Numbered from the stretch's first letter, positions 36,012 to 45,230 are shown. The stretch: 64,000 nt of DNA from Betaproteobacteria bacterium (GCA_016720425.1 JADKKQ010000003.1:310001-374000); one strand, 5' to 3'. Notes: generated by a model not told the origin, from the sequence alone. Program-made: numbers and translations.

Positions 36012-36974
36012 ATGCAGGCCCTGCGCTACGACCGCTACGGCCCGGCCGACCGGCTCTACGTCGCCGAGGTCCCCGAGCCCGCGTGCCCGGCGGGCGGGTT
36101 CAAGCTGCGCGTGCGCGCGGTCGGCCTCAATCCCCTCGACTGGAAGATTCGTGCCGGTCACCTGGCGCTGGTGCCGGTGTTCGACCGACCGCCGCGCGGC
36201 GTCGGCTGCGACTTCGCCGGCGAGATCGTCGGGGTCGGCGGCGGTGCCACCCGCCACTTCGTCGGCCAGCGCGTTTTCGGCTCGCTGCCTCCCTTCGGCC
36301 GCCAGGGCGCGCTGGCGGAGATGATCGCCGTCGCCGGCGACCAGGTGGCGGCGCTACCCGACGGCGTGGGCTTCGAAACCGCGGCGGCGCTGCCGATCGC
36401 CGGCGGCACCGCGGTGCAGGCGCTGGAGGACCACGCGCAGCTGCAGCCCGGCCAGAAACTGCTGGTCACCGGCGCCGCCGGCGGGGTCGGCCACTTCGCC
36501 GTCCAGCTCGGCAAGCACCTCGGCGCCACGGTCACCGCCGTGTGCGGGCCGGCGAACGTCGATTTCGTCCGCGGCCTCGGCGCCGACGCGGTGATCGACT
36601 ACACGCACGAGGACTTCCTGCGGCGCAACGAGAATTTCGACGTCGTGTTCGACGCCGCCTGCAGCAGCGATTATCTCGCCTGCCGCCGCGTGCTCGTGCC
36701 GACCGGCGTCTACGTCAACACCTCGGGCAGCGCCGGCGCCGCGCTGCGGACGATGGGGGCCGGTATCTACGCGCGCCTCGCGACCGCGCAGCGGGCGGTC
36801 GCGCTGGTGCTCGCCAATCGTCGCCCGATGTGGGAACGGCTGGGGCGCTACGCCGCCGCCGGTGTGCTGCGGCCACAGATCGCCCCGCCGATCGGGCTGA
36901 CCGGAGTCGCCGCGGCGCAGCGGACGATGGAAACCGGGCACGGCCGCGGCAAGATCGTCGTGACGCTCCCTTGA
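36012..36974 (+). CDS. NAD(P)-dependent alcohol dehydrogenase/quinone oxidoreductase (MDR family)
   Basis: A 320-residue zinc-independent medium-chain reductase. The GroES-like N-domain (LNPLDWKIRAGHL, GCDFAGEIVGVG) is followed by a Rossmann domain with LLVTGAAGGVGHFAVQLGKHLGA and the catalytic-cofactor segment GADAVIDYTHEDF. The zinc ligands of classical ADHs are missing, as in quinone oxidoreductases. It should reduce quinones or enones with NADPH. Begins 18 bases after the DUF2237 stop, so probably co-transcribed. Confidence 0.88.
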   Translation: MQALRYDRYGPADRLYVAEVPEPACPAGGFKLRVRAVGLNPLDWKIRAGHLALVPVFDRPPRGVGCDFAGEIVGVGGGATRHFVGQRVFGSLPPFGRQGALAEMIAVAGDQVAALPDGVGFETAAALPIAGGTAVQALEDHAQLQPGQKLLVTGAAGGVGHFAVQLGKHLGATVTAVCGPANVDFVRGLGADAVIDYTHEDFLRRNENFDVVFDAACSSDYLACRRVLVPTGVYVNTSGSAGAALRTMGAGIYARLATAQRAVALVLANRRPMWERLGRYAAAGVLRPQIAPPIGLTGVAAAQRTMETGHGRGKIVVTLP

Positions 36975-37165
36975 ATCCCGGACGCGGCGGCGCCATCTGC
37001 CCATTGCGGCAACCTGGAGCCCGAGGCAGCGATCTGTCGGACTACCTTCCTGCCGCGCACTCCGGTATTCGCCCATGGGGCGGCCCGGCGGGCTCAATGC
37101 GGTAGCGGGTCCGTCCGCTCCGTTCCCCGTCGACGGGTTCGCTGATTCACGACCGAGGAGTCCCG

Positions 37166-37585
37166 ATGCACCTCGTCTGTCCCGGCTGCAGCACGGTCAA
37201 TCGCGTCGCCGGCGAACGGCTGAACGAACACCCGGTCTGCGGCAGCTGCAAGGCGCCGCTGCTGACGCACGAGCCCGCGGTGCTGACCGCGGCATCGTTC
37301 GACGGCTTCGTCGCGCGCACCGGGCTGCCGGTCATCGTCGACTTCTGGGCCGACTGGTGCGGTCCCTGCAAGATGATGGCGCCGCAGTTCGCCCACGCGG
37401 CCCGTGACCTCGCCGGCCGCTTCCAGTTCGCCAAGCTCGACACCGACGCGCACCCCGCGGTGTCCATGCGCCACCACATCCGCAGCATCCCGACGCTGAT
37501 CCTGTTCCGCGACGGCGTCGAGCGCGACCGGGTCTCGGGCGCGCTGTCGGCGGTCGAGCTCAAGCGCTGGCTGCTCGCCCGCTGA
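37166..37585 (+). CDS. trxC: Thioredoxin 2
   Basis: A 139-residue thioredoxin with the N-terminal zinc finger diagnostic of TrxC: C5-x2-C8 and C25-x2-C28. The thioredoxin domain has the WCGPCK active site (C65, C68) and the cis-proline in RSIPTLILF. It reduces cytosolic disulfides, typically under oxidative stress. ATG at 37166 with GAGGAG upstream. Confidence 0.95.
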   Translation: MHLVCPGCSTVNRVAGERLNEHPVCGSCKAPLLTHEPAVLTAASFDGFVARTGLPVIVDFWADWCGPCKMMAPQFAHAARDLAGRFQFAKLDTDAHPAVSMRHHIRSIPTLILFRDGVERDRVSGALSAVELKRWLLAR

Positions 37586-37657
37586 GAACACCGTCGGGAC
37601 CCGCCGTGGATCCCCACCGCCGCCGCTCCGCAGGTTGCCGCAGGGCCGTGCGGCGGC

Positions 37658-37663
37658 GATAAT
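37658..37663 (+). promoter_or_regulatory. Putative -10 box for the YpfJ-like gene
   Basis: GATAAT about 100 bases before the ATG at 37762. Confidence 0.35.
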
Positions 37664-37761
37664 GGCCGCCACCGCCACCGGGAGCACGCCGGCGACCGCA
37701 GGGCGCCGGCAGCGTCCTCGCCTCCGGCGCGACCTCCCGTTCACGAGCAAGGACCGCAACG

Positions 37762-38688
37762 ATGCGCTGGGGTGACTTCCGCAAGAGCGACAACGTCGAG
37801 GACCGCACCGGCGAGGGCGGCGGCGCTCCGCGCGGAGGGTTTCCGGGCGGCGGCGGGATGAAGCTGGGCGGCGGCGCGATGGTGCTGCTGGTCATCGTCG
37901 GCCTGCTGTTCGGCGTCAATCCGCTGGACATCATTGGTGGCGGCGAAGGTCCCGCCGTCTCGGTGCCGGCGCCGCCGGCGCCCGGCTATGGTCCGCAGCG
38001 CGGCGCCTCCCCCCCCGGTCCGGCGGTCGGCACGCCGGCGCGCGCGCAGGATCCGGCCAAGGAGTTCGCCGCCAAGGTGCTGGGCGACACCGAGGACGTC
38101 TGGGGCGCGGTGTTCAAGGCGATGGGCTCGCGCTACGACCCGCCGAAGCTGGTGCTGTTCGACGGCGTCGTCCGCTCCGCCTGCGGTCGCGCCAGCGCCG
38201 CGGTCGGACCGTTCTACTGCGCGGCGGACAGCGACCTCTATCTCGACACCGCGTTCTTCAACACGCTCTCCCGTCGCTTCGGCGCGCCGGGCGACTTCGC
38301 GGCGGCGTACGTCATCGCCCACGAGGTCGGCCACCACATCCAGAACGTCACCGGCGTCATGCGCCAGTTCGACCAGCAGTCGCAGCGCGCGGACGCCCGC
38401 ACCCGCAACGCGCTGTCGATCCGCCTCGAGCTGCAGGCCGACTGCTATGCCGGCGTCTGGGGGCACTTCGCCCAGCGCCGCAACCTGCTCGAAGCCGGCG
38501 ATCTCGAGGAAGGCATGCGCGCCGCCGCGGCGGTCGGCGACGACATGATCCAGAAGCAGACGCAGGGCTACGTGGCGCCCGACTCGTTCACCCACGGCTC
38601 GGCCCAGCAGCGCCAGCGCTGGTTCAAGGTCGGCCTGGACACCGGCGACCTGCGCAACTGCAACACCTTCGCCGCCCGCCAGCCCTGA
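37762..38688 (+). CDS. Neutral zinc metallopeptidase, YpfJ family
   Basis: A 308-residue protein with the HEVGHH zinc motif at 187-192 and the family start MRWGDFRKSDNVEDRTG. A glycine-rich stretch leads to one membrane helix (about 38-52), a Pro/Ala linker (64-98) and the C-terminal peptidase domain (100-300), including a late ELQADCYAGVWGHFAQ that supplies further ligands. The domain is probably periplasmic. YpfJ proteins are poorly characterised. Length is normal. Confidence 0.92.
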   Translation: MRWGDFRKSDNVEDRTGEGGGAPRGGFPGGGGMKLGGGAMVLLVIVGLLFGVNPLDIIGGGEGPAVSVPAPPAPGYGPQRGASPPGPAVGTPARAQDPAKEFAAKVLGDTEDVWGAVFKAMGSRYDPPKLVLFDGVVRSACGRASAAVGPFYCAADSDLYLDTAFFNTLSRRFGAPGDFAAAYVIAHEVGHHIQNVTGVMRQFDQQSQRADARTRNALSIRLELQADCYAGVWGHFAQRRNLLEAGDLEEGMRAAAAVGDDMIQKQTQGYVAPDSFTHGSAQQRQRWFKVGLDTGDLRNCNTFAARQP

Positions 38689-38705
38689 ACCGCCGCCGCG
38701 GCCTC

Positions 38706-39149
38706 TCAGCGGCTCGCCACCCCGTCCGCCCGAAAGCGAACGCGCTGGACGCGCCGGTCGTACTCGGCCTCGACCGCCGGCGTGACCTCGTCGCCGCGGG
38801 AGGTGAGCACGCGGCCGCCCCGCTGGCGGCAGGCATCGCGCTCGTACTGGCACGGCCCCATCTCGGGATGCCGCCGGCACAGCGACTCGATGTTCGCGGG
38901 CAGCGCGATGACGTCGACGCTGCCGGCGACGGCGCAGCGATAGATCGGCCCCGGAGGCAGGTCCATCGCGGGCAACGCCACCGGCACCGCCGGCACCGGC
39001 GCGGCGGGGGTCGGCGCCGCGACGCTGCCCGGCACAGGACGCGCCGCCGGCGACGGCGGCAGCGGCGGCACCGTCGGCTGGCAGGCGCCCAGCAGCAGCA
39101 CCGCGACGGCGATCCACACCCGCGTCACCGCCTTGACGCCGGTCAACAT
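38706..39149 (-). CDS. Small lipoprotein, function unknown
   Basis: A 147-residue protein with a lipoprotein signal peptide: hydrophobic VWIAVAVLLLGAC, with the lipobox cysteine at about residue 23. A long Pro/Ala/Val-rich spacer follows, then a C-terminal part containing four cysteines (CAVAG, LCRRHP, PCQYERDAC) that could form disulfides in the periplasm. I do not recognise the family. Convergent with the YpfJ gene. Confidence 0.75.
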   Translation of the reverse strand: MLTGVKAVTRVWIAVAVLLLGACQPTVPPLPPSPAARPVPGSVAAPTPAAPVPAVPVALPAMDLPPGPIYRCAVAGSVDVIALPANIESLCRRHPEMGPCQYERDACRQRGGRVLTSRGDEVTPAVEAEYDRRVQRVRFRADGVASR

Positions 39150-39204
39150 CGCCGCCGAAGAACGCCCTAGACTTCCGGCACGATCGAAGCTCAGGGGGGT
39201 TGGC

Positions 39205-39375
39205 ATGGCGTGGCAGGAACTGTTCGGAACCGACGTCGGGCTGCTGAGTCTCGCGGTCATCGTCTTCATGCTGGGGATGGGGGTGTTCTTCGTGCGCCTG
39301 TTCGTCCGGAAGATGAACTCCGAGGTGCCCGCGGCACCGGACGCACGGCGCACGCCGACGCCACCCGGAGCCTAG
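39205..39375 (+). CDS. DUF3149 small membrane protein
   Basis: A 56-residue protein with the family sequence WQELFGTDVGLLSLAVIVFMLGMGVFFVRLFVRKM: one membrane helix (about 14-34) and a short polar tail. DUF3149 proteins are short and conserved in betaproteobacteria; no function is known. GGGGGGTTGGC precedes the ATG. Confidence 0.85.
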   Translation: MAWQELFGTDVGLLSLAVIVFMLGMGVFFVRLFVRKMNSEVPAAPDARRTPTPPGA

Positions 39376-39530
39376 CCCGGGGGGGGGGGGCGGCCCGCCT
39401 GGACTGGAGCGGCGCACCCGTGCGGCACGCCGGTCGCCCCGCGCGCGGGGCGAGGCTTCACCGCGCCCCCCGGCCCGCGGCCGGCCGTTCTTCCCGGCGG
39501 TGAACGCTACTCGGCCCGGGCCGGAAGCAG

Positions 39531-39536
39531 TAAAAT
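39531..39536 (+). promoter_or_regulatory. Putative -10 box for the secreted-protein operon
   Basis: TAAAAT 30 bases before the ATG at 39566, a distance typical of a short leader. Confidence 0.45.
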
Positions 39537-39565
39537 CAGCGTTTTTCCTCCACCAGGTTCCTGCC

Positions 39566-39931
39566 ATGCCCAAGTTGCGCCGCAGCCTCGTCGCTTCCCT
39601 CGCCTCGACCCTCGCCGTCGCGTCGTTCGCGGCCGTCGCCCAGACTGCGCCCGCGGTCCCGCCGCCGGCCGCGCCCGCCAAGCACAGCTGCGTCAAGCCC
39701 GGCGATTTCCCCGGCCGGCTCGCCTCCGAGAACCTCACACGCGGCTGGATCCGCTCGGTGAACGGCTATCTCGAGTGCCTGAAGAAATACATCGGCGAGC
39801 AACAGGCGGCGGCCAAGCCCTATCAGGAGGCGGCGCGGGTCTACGTCGACGCCGCCAACGCCGCGATCGAGGAGTTCAACACCTCGGCCAAGGAATTCAA
39901 GGACCAGCAGGAAGCGGCCGCACCCCGGTGA
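39566..39931 (+). CDS. Secreted hypothetical protein
   Basis: A 121-residue exported protein. Residues 1-25 are a signal peptide (SLVASLASTLAVASFAAVAQ). A Pro/Ala linker precedes two cysteines (HSCVKPGDFPG, LECLKKYIG) and a helical tail with repeated alanines and glutamates. Function unknown. The next gene overlaps it by GTGA, so both are made together in the envelope. Confidence 0.8.
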   Translation: MPKLRRSLVASLASTLAVASFAAVAQTAPAVPPPAAPAKHSCVKPGDFPGRLASENLTRGWIRSVNGYLECLKKYIGEQQAAAKPYQEAARVYVDAANAAIEEFNTSAKEFKDQQEAAAPR

Positions 39932-40464
39932 CCGCCTCGCTGCCACCTTCGGGACCGAAGCTGCCGCGGCGACGCGCCGCGCTGGCGGCCATGCTGGCGG
40001 CGTTCGCGCTGGCCGGCTGCGTCGGCGTCGGCGAGGAGCGCGTCGAGGTCCATCTCGCCGACGTCGCGCTGCTCGACGCGACGCTGCTCGAGCAGCGCCT
40101 GCGGCTCACGCTGCGCTTCCAGAACCGCGGCGGCGCCGACCTTCCGGTCGACGGGCTCGCCTACCGGATCGAGGCCAGCGGGACCACGATCGCCAGCGGC
40201 GTCAGCAACCAGGCCTTCACCGTCCCGCGCTTCGGCGAGGCGCGGGTCGACGTCGAGGCGACCAGCACGCTGGCCGGCGTCCTGCGCCAGATCATCGACC
40301 TGCAGCGCCAGTCCGGAGCCTCCGCCTCGAACCTGCGCTATCGGATCTACGGCACCGCCAGCCTCACGCCGCAGCCGATGTCGCTGGGCCGCGCCGGCAG
40401 CTTCAGCTTCGACACCGTCAACGAATTTCCCCTGCCGCCCGCGGCGGCGATGCCGTCCCGCTGA
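39928..40464 (+). CDS. LEA14-like (WHy-domain) lipoprotein
   Basis: A 178-residue protein beginning at a GTG that overlaps the previous stop. The signal ends in the lipobox LAGC (about residue 30). The mature part is a single beta domain with LRLTLRFQNRGGADLPVDGLAYRIEASGTTIASGVSN, the typical LEA type 2/WHy pattern. Such bacterial lipoproteins are desiccation- and envelope-related by family, with no proven role here. Confidence 0.82.
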   Translation: MTASLPPSGPKLPRRRAALAAMLAAFALAGCVGVGEERVEVHLADVALLDATLLEQRLRLTLRFQNRGGADLPVDGLAYRIEASGTTIASGVSNQAFTVPRFGEARVDVEATSTLAGVLRQIIDLQRQSGASASNLRYRIYGTASLTPQPMSLGRAGSFSFDTVNEFPLPPAAAMPSR

Positions 40465-40528
40465 GCGGCCCCGGGGCCGCGCCCCGTCGCCGGCGCCGCG
40501 ACCCACCGATTGCCGAGGAACCGCTTCG

Positions 40529-42336
40529 ATGCCCATCGCCTCCACCGCCCTGGCCGATTCGCAGGGCCTGCCGCCCGAGCAGGCGCGCGCCGTCGCCCGC
40601 GCGCTGCTCGACGGCTTCGACAAGCACTATGCGCTGTTCCGCGACTGCGCCCGCGCGGGCGGCGTCACTTCGAGGCGGGCAACTGGCTGGCGATCCAGCA
40701 CGTGGCGCGCGACCGGATCGACTTCTACGACCGCCGCGTCCAGGAGACCGCCGAGCGCATCGCCCGCGAGTTCCGCAGCGCCAGCCTCGACGGCGCCGAC
40801 AGCGACGCCGCCTGGGCGCAGGTCAAGCTGCACTACATCGGCCTCCTGATCGACCACCGCCAGCCCGAGTGCGCGGAGACGTTCTTCAACTCGGTCTCGG
40901 TCAAGATCCTGCACAGCGCCTATTTCAGCAACCGCTTCATCTTCGTGCGCCCGGTGATGTCGACCGAGCACATCGACGCCGATCCGCCGTCGTACCGCAG
41001 CTACTACCCGCTGCAGCAGGGGCTGCGCCACGCGCTGATCGACGTCGTCCTCGACTTCGGCTTCCAGCGCCGCTTCGCCGACTTCCGGCGCGACCTGCGC
41101 CACGTGCTGGCGGCGTTCCGCCGCCGCTTCCCGCGCCCGTTCCAGCTCGAGGCCAACCACCAGATCCAGGTGCTGTCCTGCCCGTTCTTCCGCAACCAGA
41201 CCGCCTACGTCGTCGGGCGCATCGTCAACGGCGTGCAGACCTACCCGTTCGTGGTCGCGGTCAAGCACGACGCCGCGGGCAAGCTCTATCTCGACGCGCT
41301 GCTGATGGACGAGCAGGACCTGGCGATCCTCTTCTCGGCCAACCGCGCGTACTTCCTCGTCGACATGGAGGTGCCTTCCGCCTACGTCGGCTTCCTGCGC
41401 GCGATCATGCCGGACAAGACCGCGGCCGAGCTCTACACGATGGTCGGCCTGCAGAAGGCGGGCAAGAACCTCTTCTACCGCGACTTCCTGCACCACCTCA
41501 GCCACTCGCGCGACAAGTTCATCGTCGCCCCCGGGATCAAGGGCCTGGTGATGACGGTGTTCACGCTGCCGTCCTACCCCTACGTGTTCAAGGTGATCAA
41601 GGACAAGATCGCCGCCAGCAAGGACACCGACCGCGCCCGGGTGAAGCAGAAGTACACGCTGGTCAAGCACCACGACCGCGTCGGGCGGATGACCGACATC
41701 CTCGAGTACTCCGACGTCGCCTTCCCGCGCGACCGCTTCTCCGACGCCCTGCTGAAGGAACTGCTCGAGGTCGTGCCCTCGCTGGTCGAGGTGAGCGCCG
41801 AGCGCGTCGTCGTCCGCCACCTCTACATCGAGCGGCGGATGACGCCGCTGAACCTGTTCCTCGAGAAGGCCGACGACGCGCAGCGCGCGCACGCCATCCG
41901 CGAGTACGGCAACGCGCTGAAGGACCTCGCGGCCGTCAACATCTTCGCCGGCGACCTGCTGTTCAAGAACTTCGGCGTCACCCGCTTCGGACGCGTCGTG
42001 TTCTACGACTACGACGAGATCGAGTACCTCACCGACTGCAAGTTCCGGCGGATTCCGCCGCCGCCTCCCGGCTACGACGACATGTCCAACGACGTCTGGT
42101 ATCCCGTCGGCCCGCTCGACGTCTTTCCCGAGGAGTTCGAGACCTTCCTGCTCACCGACCCCAAGACCCGCGAGTGCTTCCTGTACTACCATCGCGACCT
42201 GCTCGACGCCGCCTGGTGGCAGGGGGTGCAACAGGAACTGCGGAGCGGGAAGCCGGTCGAGGTGCTCTCCTACTCCGCTGCCGCGCGGCTGCCGCGCCCG
42301 GCCGCCGCCGGCGCGGGCGGTGCCGCGGCGCCGTGA
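40529..42336 (+). pseudogene. aceK: Isocitrate dehydrogenase kinase/phosphatase AceK, with a one-base frameshift
   Basis: Bifunctional enzyme that phosphorylates isocitrate dehydrogenase to divert carbon to the glyoxylate bypass. The start MPIASTALADSQGLPPEQARAVARALL continues in frame to CARAG, after which the rest (RRHFEAGNWLAIQHVARDRIDFYDRRV onward) is in another frame; inserting one base near 40655-40666 restores about 602 residues. The remaining frame is intact to the stop, with the AceK segments ILEYSDVAFPRDRF, HLYIERRMTPLNLFLE and FKNFGVTRFGRVVFYDYDEIEYLTDC. Both parts have full coding quality, so a sequence error is likely. Confidence 0.9.
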
Positions 42337-42340
42337 TAAT
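42335..42340 (+). promoter_or_regulatory. Putative -10 box for the MliC-like lipoprotein gene
   Basis: GATAAT overlapping the aceK stop codon, 31 bases before the ATG at 42371. Confidence 0.4.
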
Positions 42341-42370
42341 CTCGCCGTCGTCCTCCCGGGAGCCCGAACC

Positions 42371-42730
42371 ATGCACGTCCCCGCCCGCCCCTTGCTGCTG
42401 CTGCTCGCGCTCGCCGCCGCCGGCGTCGCCGTCTCCGGCTGCCAGGAGATGAAGAAGAAGGAAGCGGAAGAAGCCGCCAAGAACACCTTCGCCTGCCAGC
42501 TCGAAGGCGAGCGGGTGCTGATCAAGTTCGACGCCGGCGAGGCCCGGCTGCTGCTGCCGGGCGGCGACCGCGTGATTCTCTACCAGATCGCCGCAGCGTC
42601 GGGCGTGCGCTTCACCAACGGCTACATGGAACTCCGCGGCAAGGGCATGGACCTGCAGCTGATCCGCGAATCGGTCGCTGTGCGCCTGCTCGACTGCCTG
42701 CCCTACGTGCCGCCGGCCACGCCCGACTGA
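42371..42730 (+). CDS. MliC-like lipoprotein
   Basis: A 119-residue lipoprotein: signal LLLLLALAAAGVAVSGC with a lipobox, then a charged spacer (QEMKKKEAEEAAKN). The folded part, FACQLEGERVLIKFDAGEARLLLPGGDRVILYQIAAASGVRFTNGYMELRGKGMDL, has the C...A...LP....L....SG.R(F/Y)..G...L..KG pattern of MliC lysozyme inhibitors, with paired cysteines at the ends. Lysozyme inhibition is inference. Confidence 0.65.
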   Translation: MHVPARPLLLLLALAAAGVAVSGCQEMKKKEAEEAAKNTFACQLEGERVLIKFDAGEARLLLPGGDRVILYQIAAASGVRFTNGYMELRGKGMDLQLIRESVAVRLLDCLPYVPPATPD

Positions 42731-42772
42731 TCCACCGTGCCGTCGTTCGAATCCCGTTCCCAGGAGCCAGCC

Positions 42773-43423
42773 ATGCACGCTCGCCCGCCGTGGTGCCTCC
42801 TGCAACGCACGCTGGCCGTGCTGGCGGCGATGACGCTGCTGGTCGCGGCGGCAGCCGCGCAGGCGCCGGCAACGCGCACCGCCACCCCTGCCGCCACCGC
42901 CGTGGCCACGTTCGCCGGCGGCTGCTTCTGGTGCATGGAGCCGCCGTTCGACAAGCTCGACGGCGTGCTCGAAACCACCTCCGGCTACATGGGCGGCAAG
43001 GAGCGCAACCCGACCTACGAGCAGGTCTCGGCCGGCGCGACCGGGCATGCCGAAGTCGTCCAGGTGCGCTACGACCCGGCGCGCGTCAGCTACGCTCGCC
43101 TGCTCGAGGTGTTCTGGCGCAACATCGATCCGACGGTGAAGGATCGCCAATTCTGCGACGTCGGCAGCCAGTACCGCAGCGCGATCTTCGTCCACGACGA
43201 GGCGCAGCGGCGCGCGGCCGAGGCGTCCCGCGCCGCCCTCGAGAAGTCCCGGCCGTTCAAGGACCCGATCGTCACGCCCGTGGTCGCGGCCGGCGAGTTC
43301 TGGCCGGCCGAGGACTACCACCAGGACTACTACCTCAAGAACCCCATCCGCTACAGCTACTATCGCAACGGCTGCGGCCGCGACCGGCGGCTGTCCAGCC
43401 TGTGGGGAGACGCAGCGAAATAG
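42773..43423 (+). CDS. msrA: Peptide-methionine (S)-S-oxide reductase MsrA, exported form
   Basis: A 216-residue MsrA. Residues 1-30 look like a signal peptide, so this is probably a periplasmic MsrA. The catalytic motif GGCFWCMEPPF puts the nucleophile at C51. GYMGG, GHAEVVQVRYDP and the terminal EDYHQDYY are canonical. It repairs methionine sulfoxide with thioredoxin-type reductants. CAGGAG precedes the ATG. Confidence 0.92.
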   Translation: MHARPPWCLLQRTLAVLAAMTLLVAAAAAQAPATRTATPAATAVATFAGGCFWCMEPPFDKLDGVLETTSGYMGGKERNPTYEQVSAGATGHAEVVQVRYDPARVSYARLLEVFWRNIDPTVKDRQFCDVGSQYRSAIFVHDEAQRRAAEASRAALEKSRPFKDPIVTPVVAAGEFWPAEDYHQDYYLKNPIRYSYYRNGCGRDRRLSSLWGDAAK

Positions 43424-43473
43424 GCGGCAGGGCGGTGCCCGGAGCGAGCGCTCCGCGGGTGCGGGCCCCGGGG

Positions 43474-44046
43474 TCAGATCAGCCCGACACTGCTCGCCGC
43501 GGCGCCGGCGAGCACCGAGAAGGCGCCCAGCAGCAGCGTCGATATGCCGACGAACTCGGACAGGTGGTCGGCGCGGACATGGAGCACGCAGCGGGCACCG
43601 ACCCAGTAGAGGTACAGCGTGTGGCACAGCGCCACCATGCCGACGACCACCATCGCCGGCAGCAGCATCGCCCCGCCTGCCAGCATCACGGGCAGCGCAC
43701 CGTAGGCGGCGACCTTGAGCGCGGCACGATAGTCGCGCGACGAGCCGAACATCGGCGCCAGCAGCACGAAGATCGCCGCCAGCCCGAAGATCGACCCGAT
43801 CACGGCAAAGAACGTCGTCGCCGCGGCGGCGAAGATCTGCTCCGGCGGGACGAGATAGCCCTGCAGGGGGTCCCAGCGTGCATCGAAGACGTTCATGCCG
43901 ATCACCGTCGCGATCGGCGCCAGCAGCGCAAAGGGCAGGATGACGCGCAGCAGCAGCGCGTCCACGGTGATGGGCTCGGCGGCGATCGCCTGCCACTCGG
44001 CACTGGGCCGGAGCACGAGCGAGGCGAAGCGGCGCAACGTCGACAA
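43474..44046 (-). CDS. Yip1-family membrane protein, TTG start
   Basis: A 190-residue membrane protein with about five hydrophobic helices, of the Yip1 (DUF1282) type: MSTLRRFASLVLRPSAEWQAIAAEP at the start, then TFFAVIGSIFGLAAIFVLLAPMFG and further helices. I start it at the TTG at 44046: CGGGAG lies eight bases before it, and no in-frame ATG is near the conserved beginning. A TATAAT lies about 73 bases upstream on the minus strand. Role unknown. Confidence 0.78.
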   Translation of the reverse strand: MSTLRRFASLVLRPSAEWQAIAAEPITVDALLLRVILPFALLAPIATVIGMNVFDARWDPLQGYLVPPEQIFAAAATTFFAVIGSIFGLAAIFVLLAPMFGSSRDYRAALKVAAYGALPVMLAGGAMLLPAMVVVGMVALCHTLYLYWVGARCVLHVRADHLSEFVGISTLLLGAFSVLAGAAASSVGLI

Positions 44047-44118
44047 GGCACGACTCCCGGTCCGATCCGCCGCGGGCCGCAGGACAGCGCGGCGACGCCG
44101 GTCGCGGTACGAGGTCGC

Positions 44119-44124
44119 ATTATA
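44119..44124 (-). promoter_or_regulatory. -10 box for the Yip1-family gene
   Basis: A perfect TATAAT on the minus strand, about 73 bases before the TTG start. Confidence 0.45.
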
Positions 44125-44257
44125 GCCACGACGCGCGCGGCCCGCGCCCTCCCCGTCCGGACGCCCGCAACGGCGATTGACCGCGCGCCGACGGGGGCGC
44201 GATACTGGTCCGGCAACGAGGGCGGGCAGCCGCCAACGCCAAGCCGACGGAGCGCCC

Positions 44258-44467
44258 ATGGAGATGAAGAAGATGAACGGCGGCAGCCTGCGGGCCGCCG
44301 GCTACGACGCAGCGCGACGCACGCTGGTGGTCGAACTCACGGCCGGCACCTTCGAGTACGCCGGCGTGTCGGAAGACACCTGGCGACGCCTCGCCGCGGC
44401 TTCGTCGCCGTGGAGCTTCTTCCGCGACAACATCGAGGAGGAATTCGCCGTCAAGCGGGTTCGCTGA
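44258..44467 (+). CDS. KTSC-domain small protein
   Basis: A 69-residue protein matching the KTSC domain: AAGYDAARRTLVVELTAGTFEYAGVSEDTWRRLAAASSPWSFFRDNIEEEFAVKRV, with the S-x2-x-x-Y hydrophobic pattern of the family (here AAGYD). Function of stand-alone KTSC proteins is unknown. The start at 44258 follows GACGGAGC. Confidence 0.85.
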   Translation: MEMKKMNGGSLRAAGYDAARRTLVVELTAGTFEYAGVSEDTWRRLAAASSPWSFFRDNIEEEFAVKRVR

Positions 44468-44551
44468 CGCGCCAGCACGAACCCGCGCGGCAGAAGCGGG
44501 CCGCTCCCCCGCGCGGCCTGCGCGCCGCCTCGCCGCACGACGCCACAGCGG

Positions 44552-44977
44552 CTACTGGACCATCAGCTTCCGACCGGCGACCGGTGCCTTCCTGGCGAGC
44601 GTCAGCTGCAGGATGCCGTTGTCGTACCTGGCGGTGCTCGCCGCCTCGTCGATCTCGACCGGCAGCGTGAAGCTGCGGTAGACGCTGCCGAAGTAGCGTT
44701 CGCTGCGCAGCACGCGATCGCCTTCCTTCTTCTCCGCTTCCCTCTTCACCTCGGCGCTGACCGTGACCTGGTTGCCCTCGATGGCCACGTGGATGTCCTC
44801 CTTCTTCACGCCCGGGATCTCGGCGTGCACCGCGTAGCCCTTGTCGGTCTCGGTGACGTCCATCTTGATCGCGATCGCGGCCGGCGCGTTGGCGAGGCGA
44901 ACCGGCTTGAATAAGCCGCGGAAGAGGTCGTCGAAGCCTTCGTCGCCGAACGGGTCGTAGCGAGTCAGTGGGTTCAT
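44552..44977 (-). CDS. Hsp20/alpha-crystallin small heat-shock protein
   Basis: A 141-residue small heat-shock protein. The alpha-crystallin domain spans about 38-125 (MDVTETDKGYAVHAEIPGVKKEDIHVAIEGNQVTVSAEV, then SERYFGSVYRSFTLPVEID and DNGILQLTLARK). The short N-terminus is MNPLTRYDPFGDEGFDDLFRGLF. It is an ATP-independent holdase in the cytosol. AGGAGA precedes the ATG. A sigma-32-type promoter lies about 92 bases upstream, so heat induction is predicted from sequence. Confidence 0.94.
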   Translation of the reverse strand: MNPLTRYDPFGDEGFDDLFRGLFKPVRLANAPAAIAIKMDVTETDKGYAVHAEIPGVKKEDIHVAIEGNQVTVSAEVKREAEKKEGDRVLRSERYFGSVYRSFTLPVEIDEAASTARYDNGILQLTLARKAPVAGRKLMVQ

Positions 44978-45068
44978 CGTCAATCTCCTGTTCTCAATGC
45001 CCTCCGAACCGGCGGACCCCGCCACTCCCTGCTCCAGCGCGGGTCGCGGCCTGCCGCCTCACTCTGAA

Positions 45069-45096
45069 ATCTGGGGTCGGCGCCTGCCGTTTCAAG
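45069..45096 (-). promoter_or_regulatory. Sigma-32 (heat-shock) promoter of hsp20
   Basis: On the minus strand: CTTGAAA (45090-45096), a 13-base spacer, then CCCCAGAT (45069-45076). This matches the RpoH consensus CTTGAA-N13-17-CCCCAT-T nearly perfectly and faces the hsp20 gene, giving a leader of about 85-90 bases. Confidence 0.75.
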
Positions 45097-45230
45097 CGCT
45101 TGCGCGGGGACCTGCGGGAACGTTGACGGCGATCAACGCCCGCCGCCGCCGGTTCGTCCACGATGGAGCCGAAGGGGTGCGGCGCCATCCGGTCGCCGGC
45201 CCCCTTTTCCCTTTTCGGAAAGTCACGACC

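Noticed and set aside
40629..42452. 607-residue arginine-rich frame overlapping aceK
   Set aside because: Shifted-frame shadow of aceK, with no recognisable domain.
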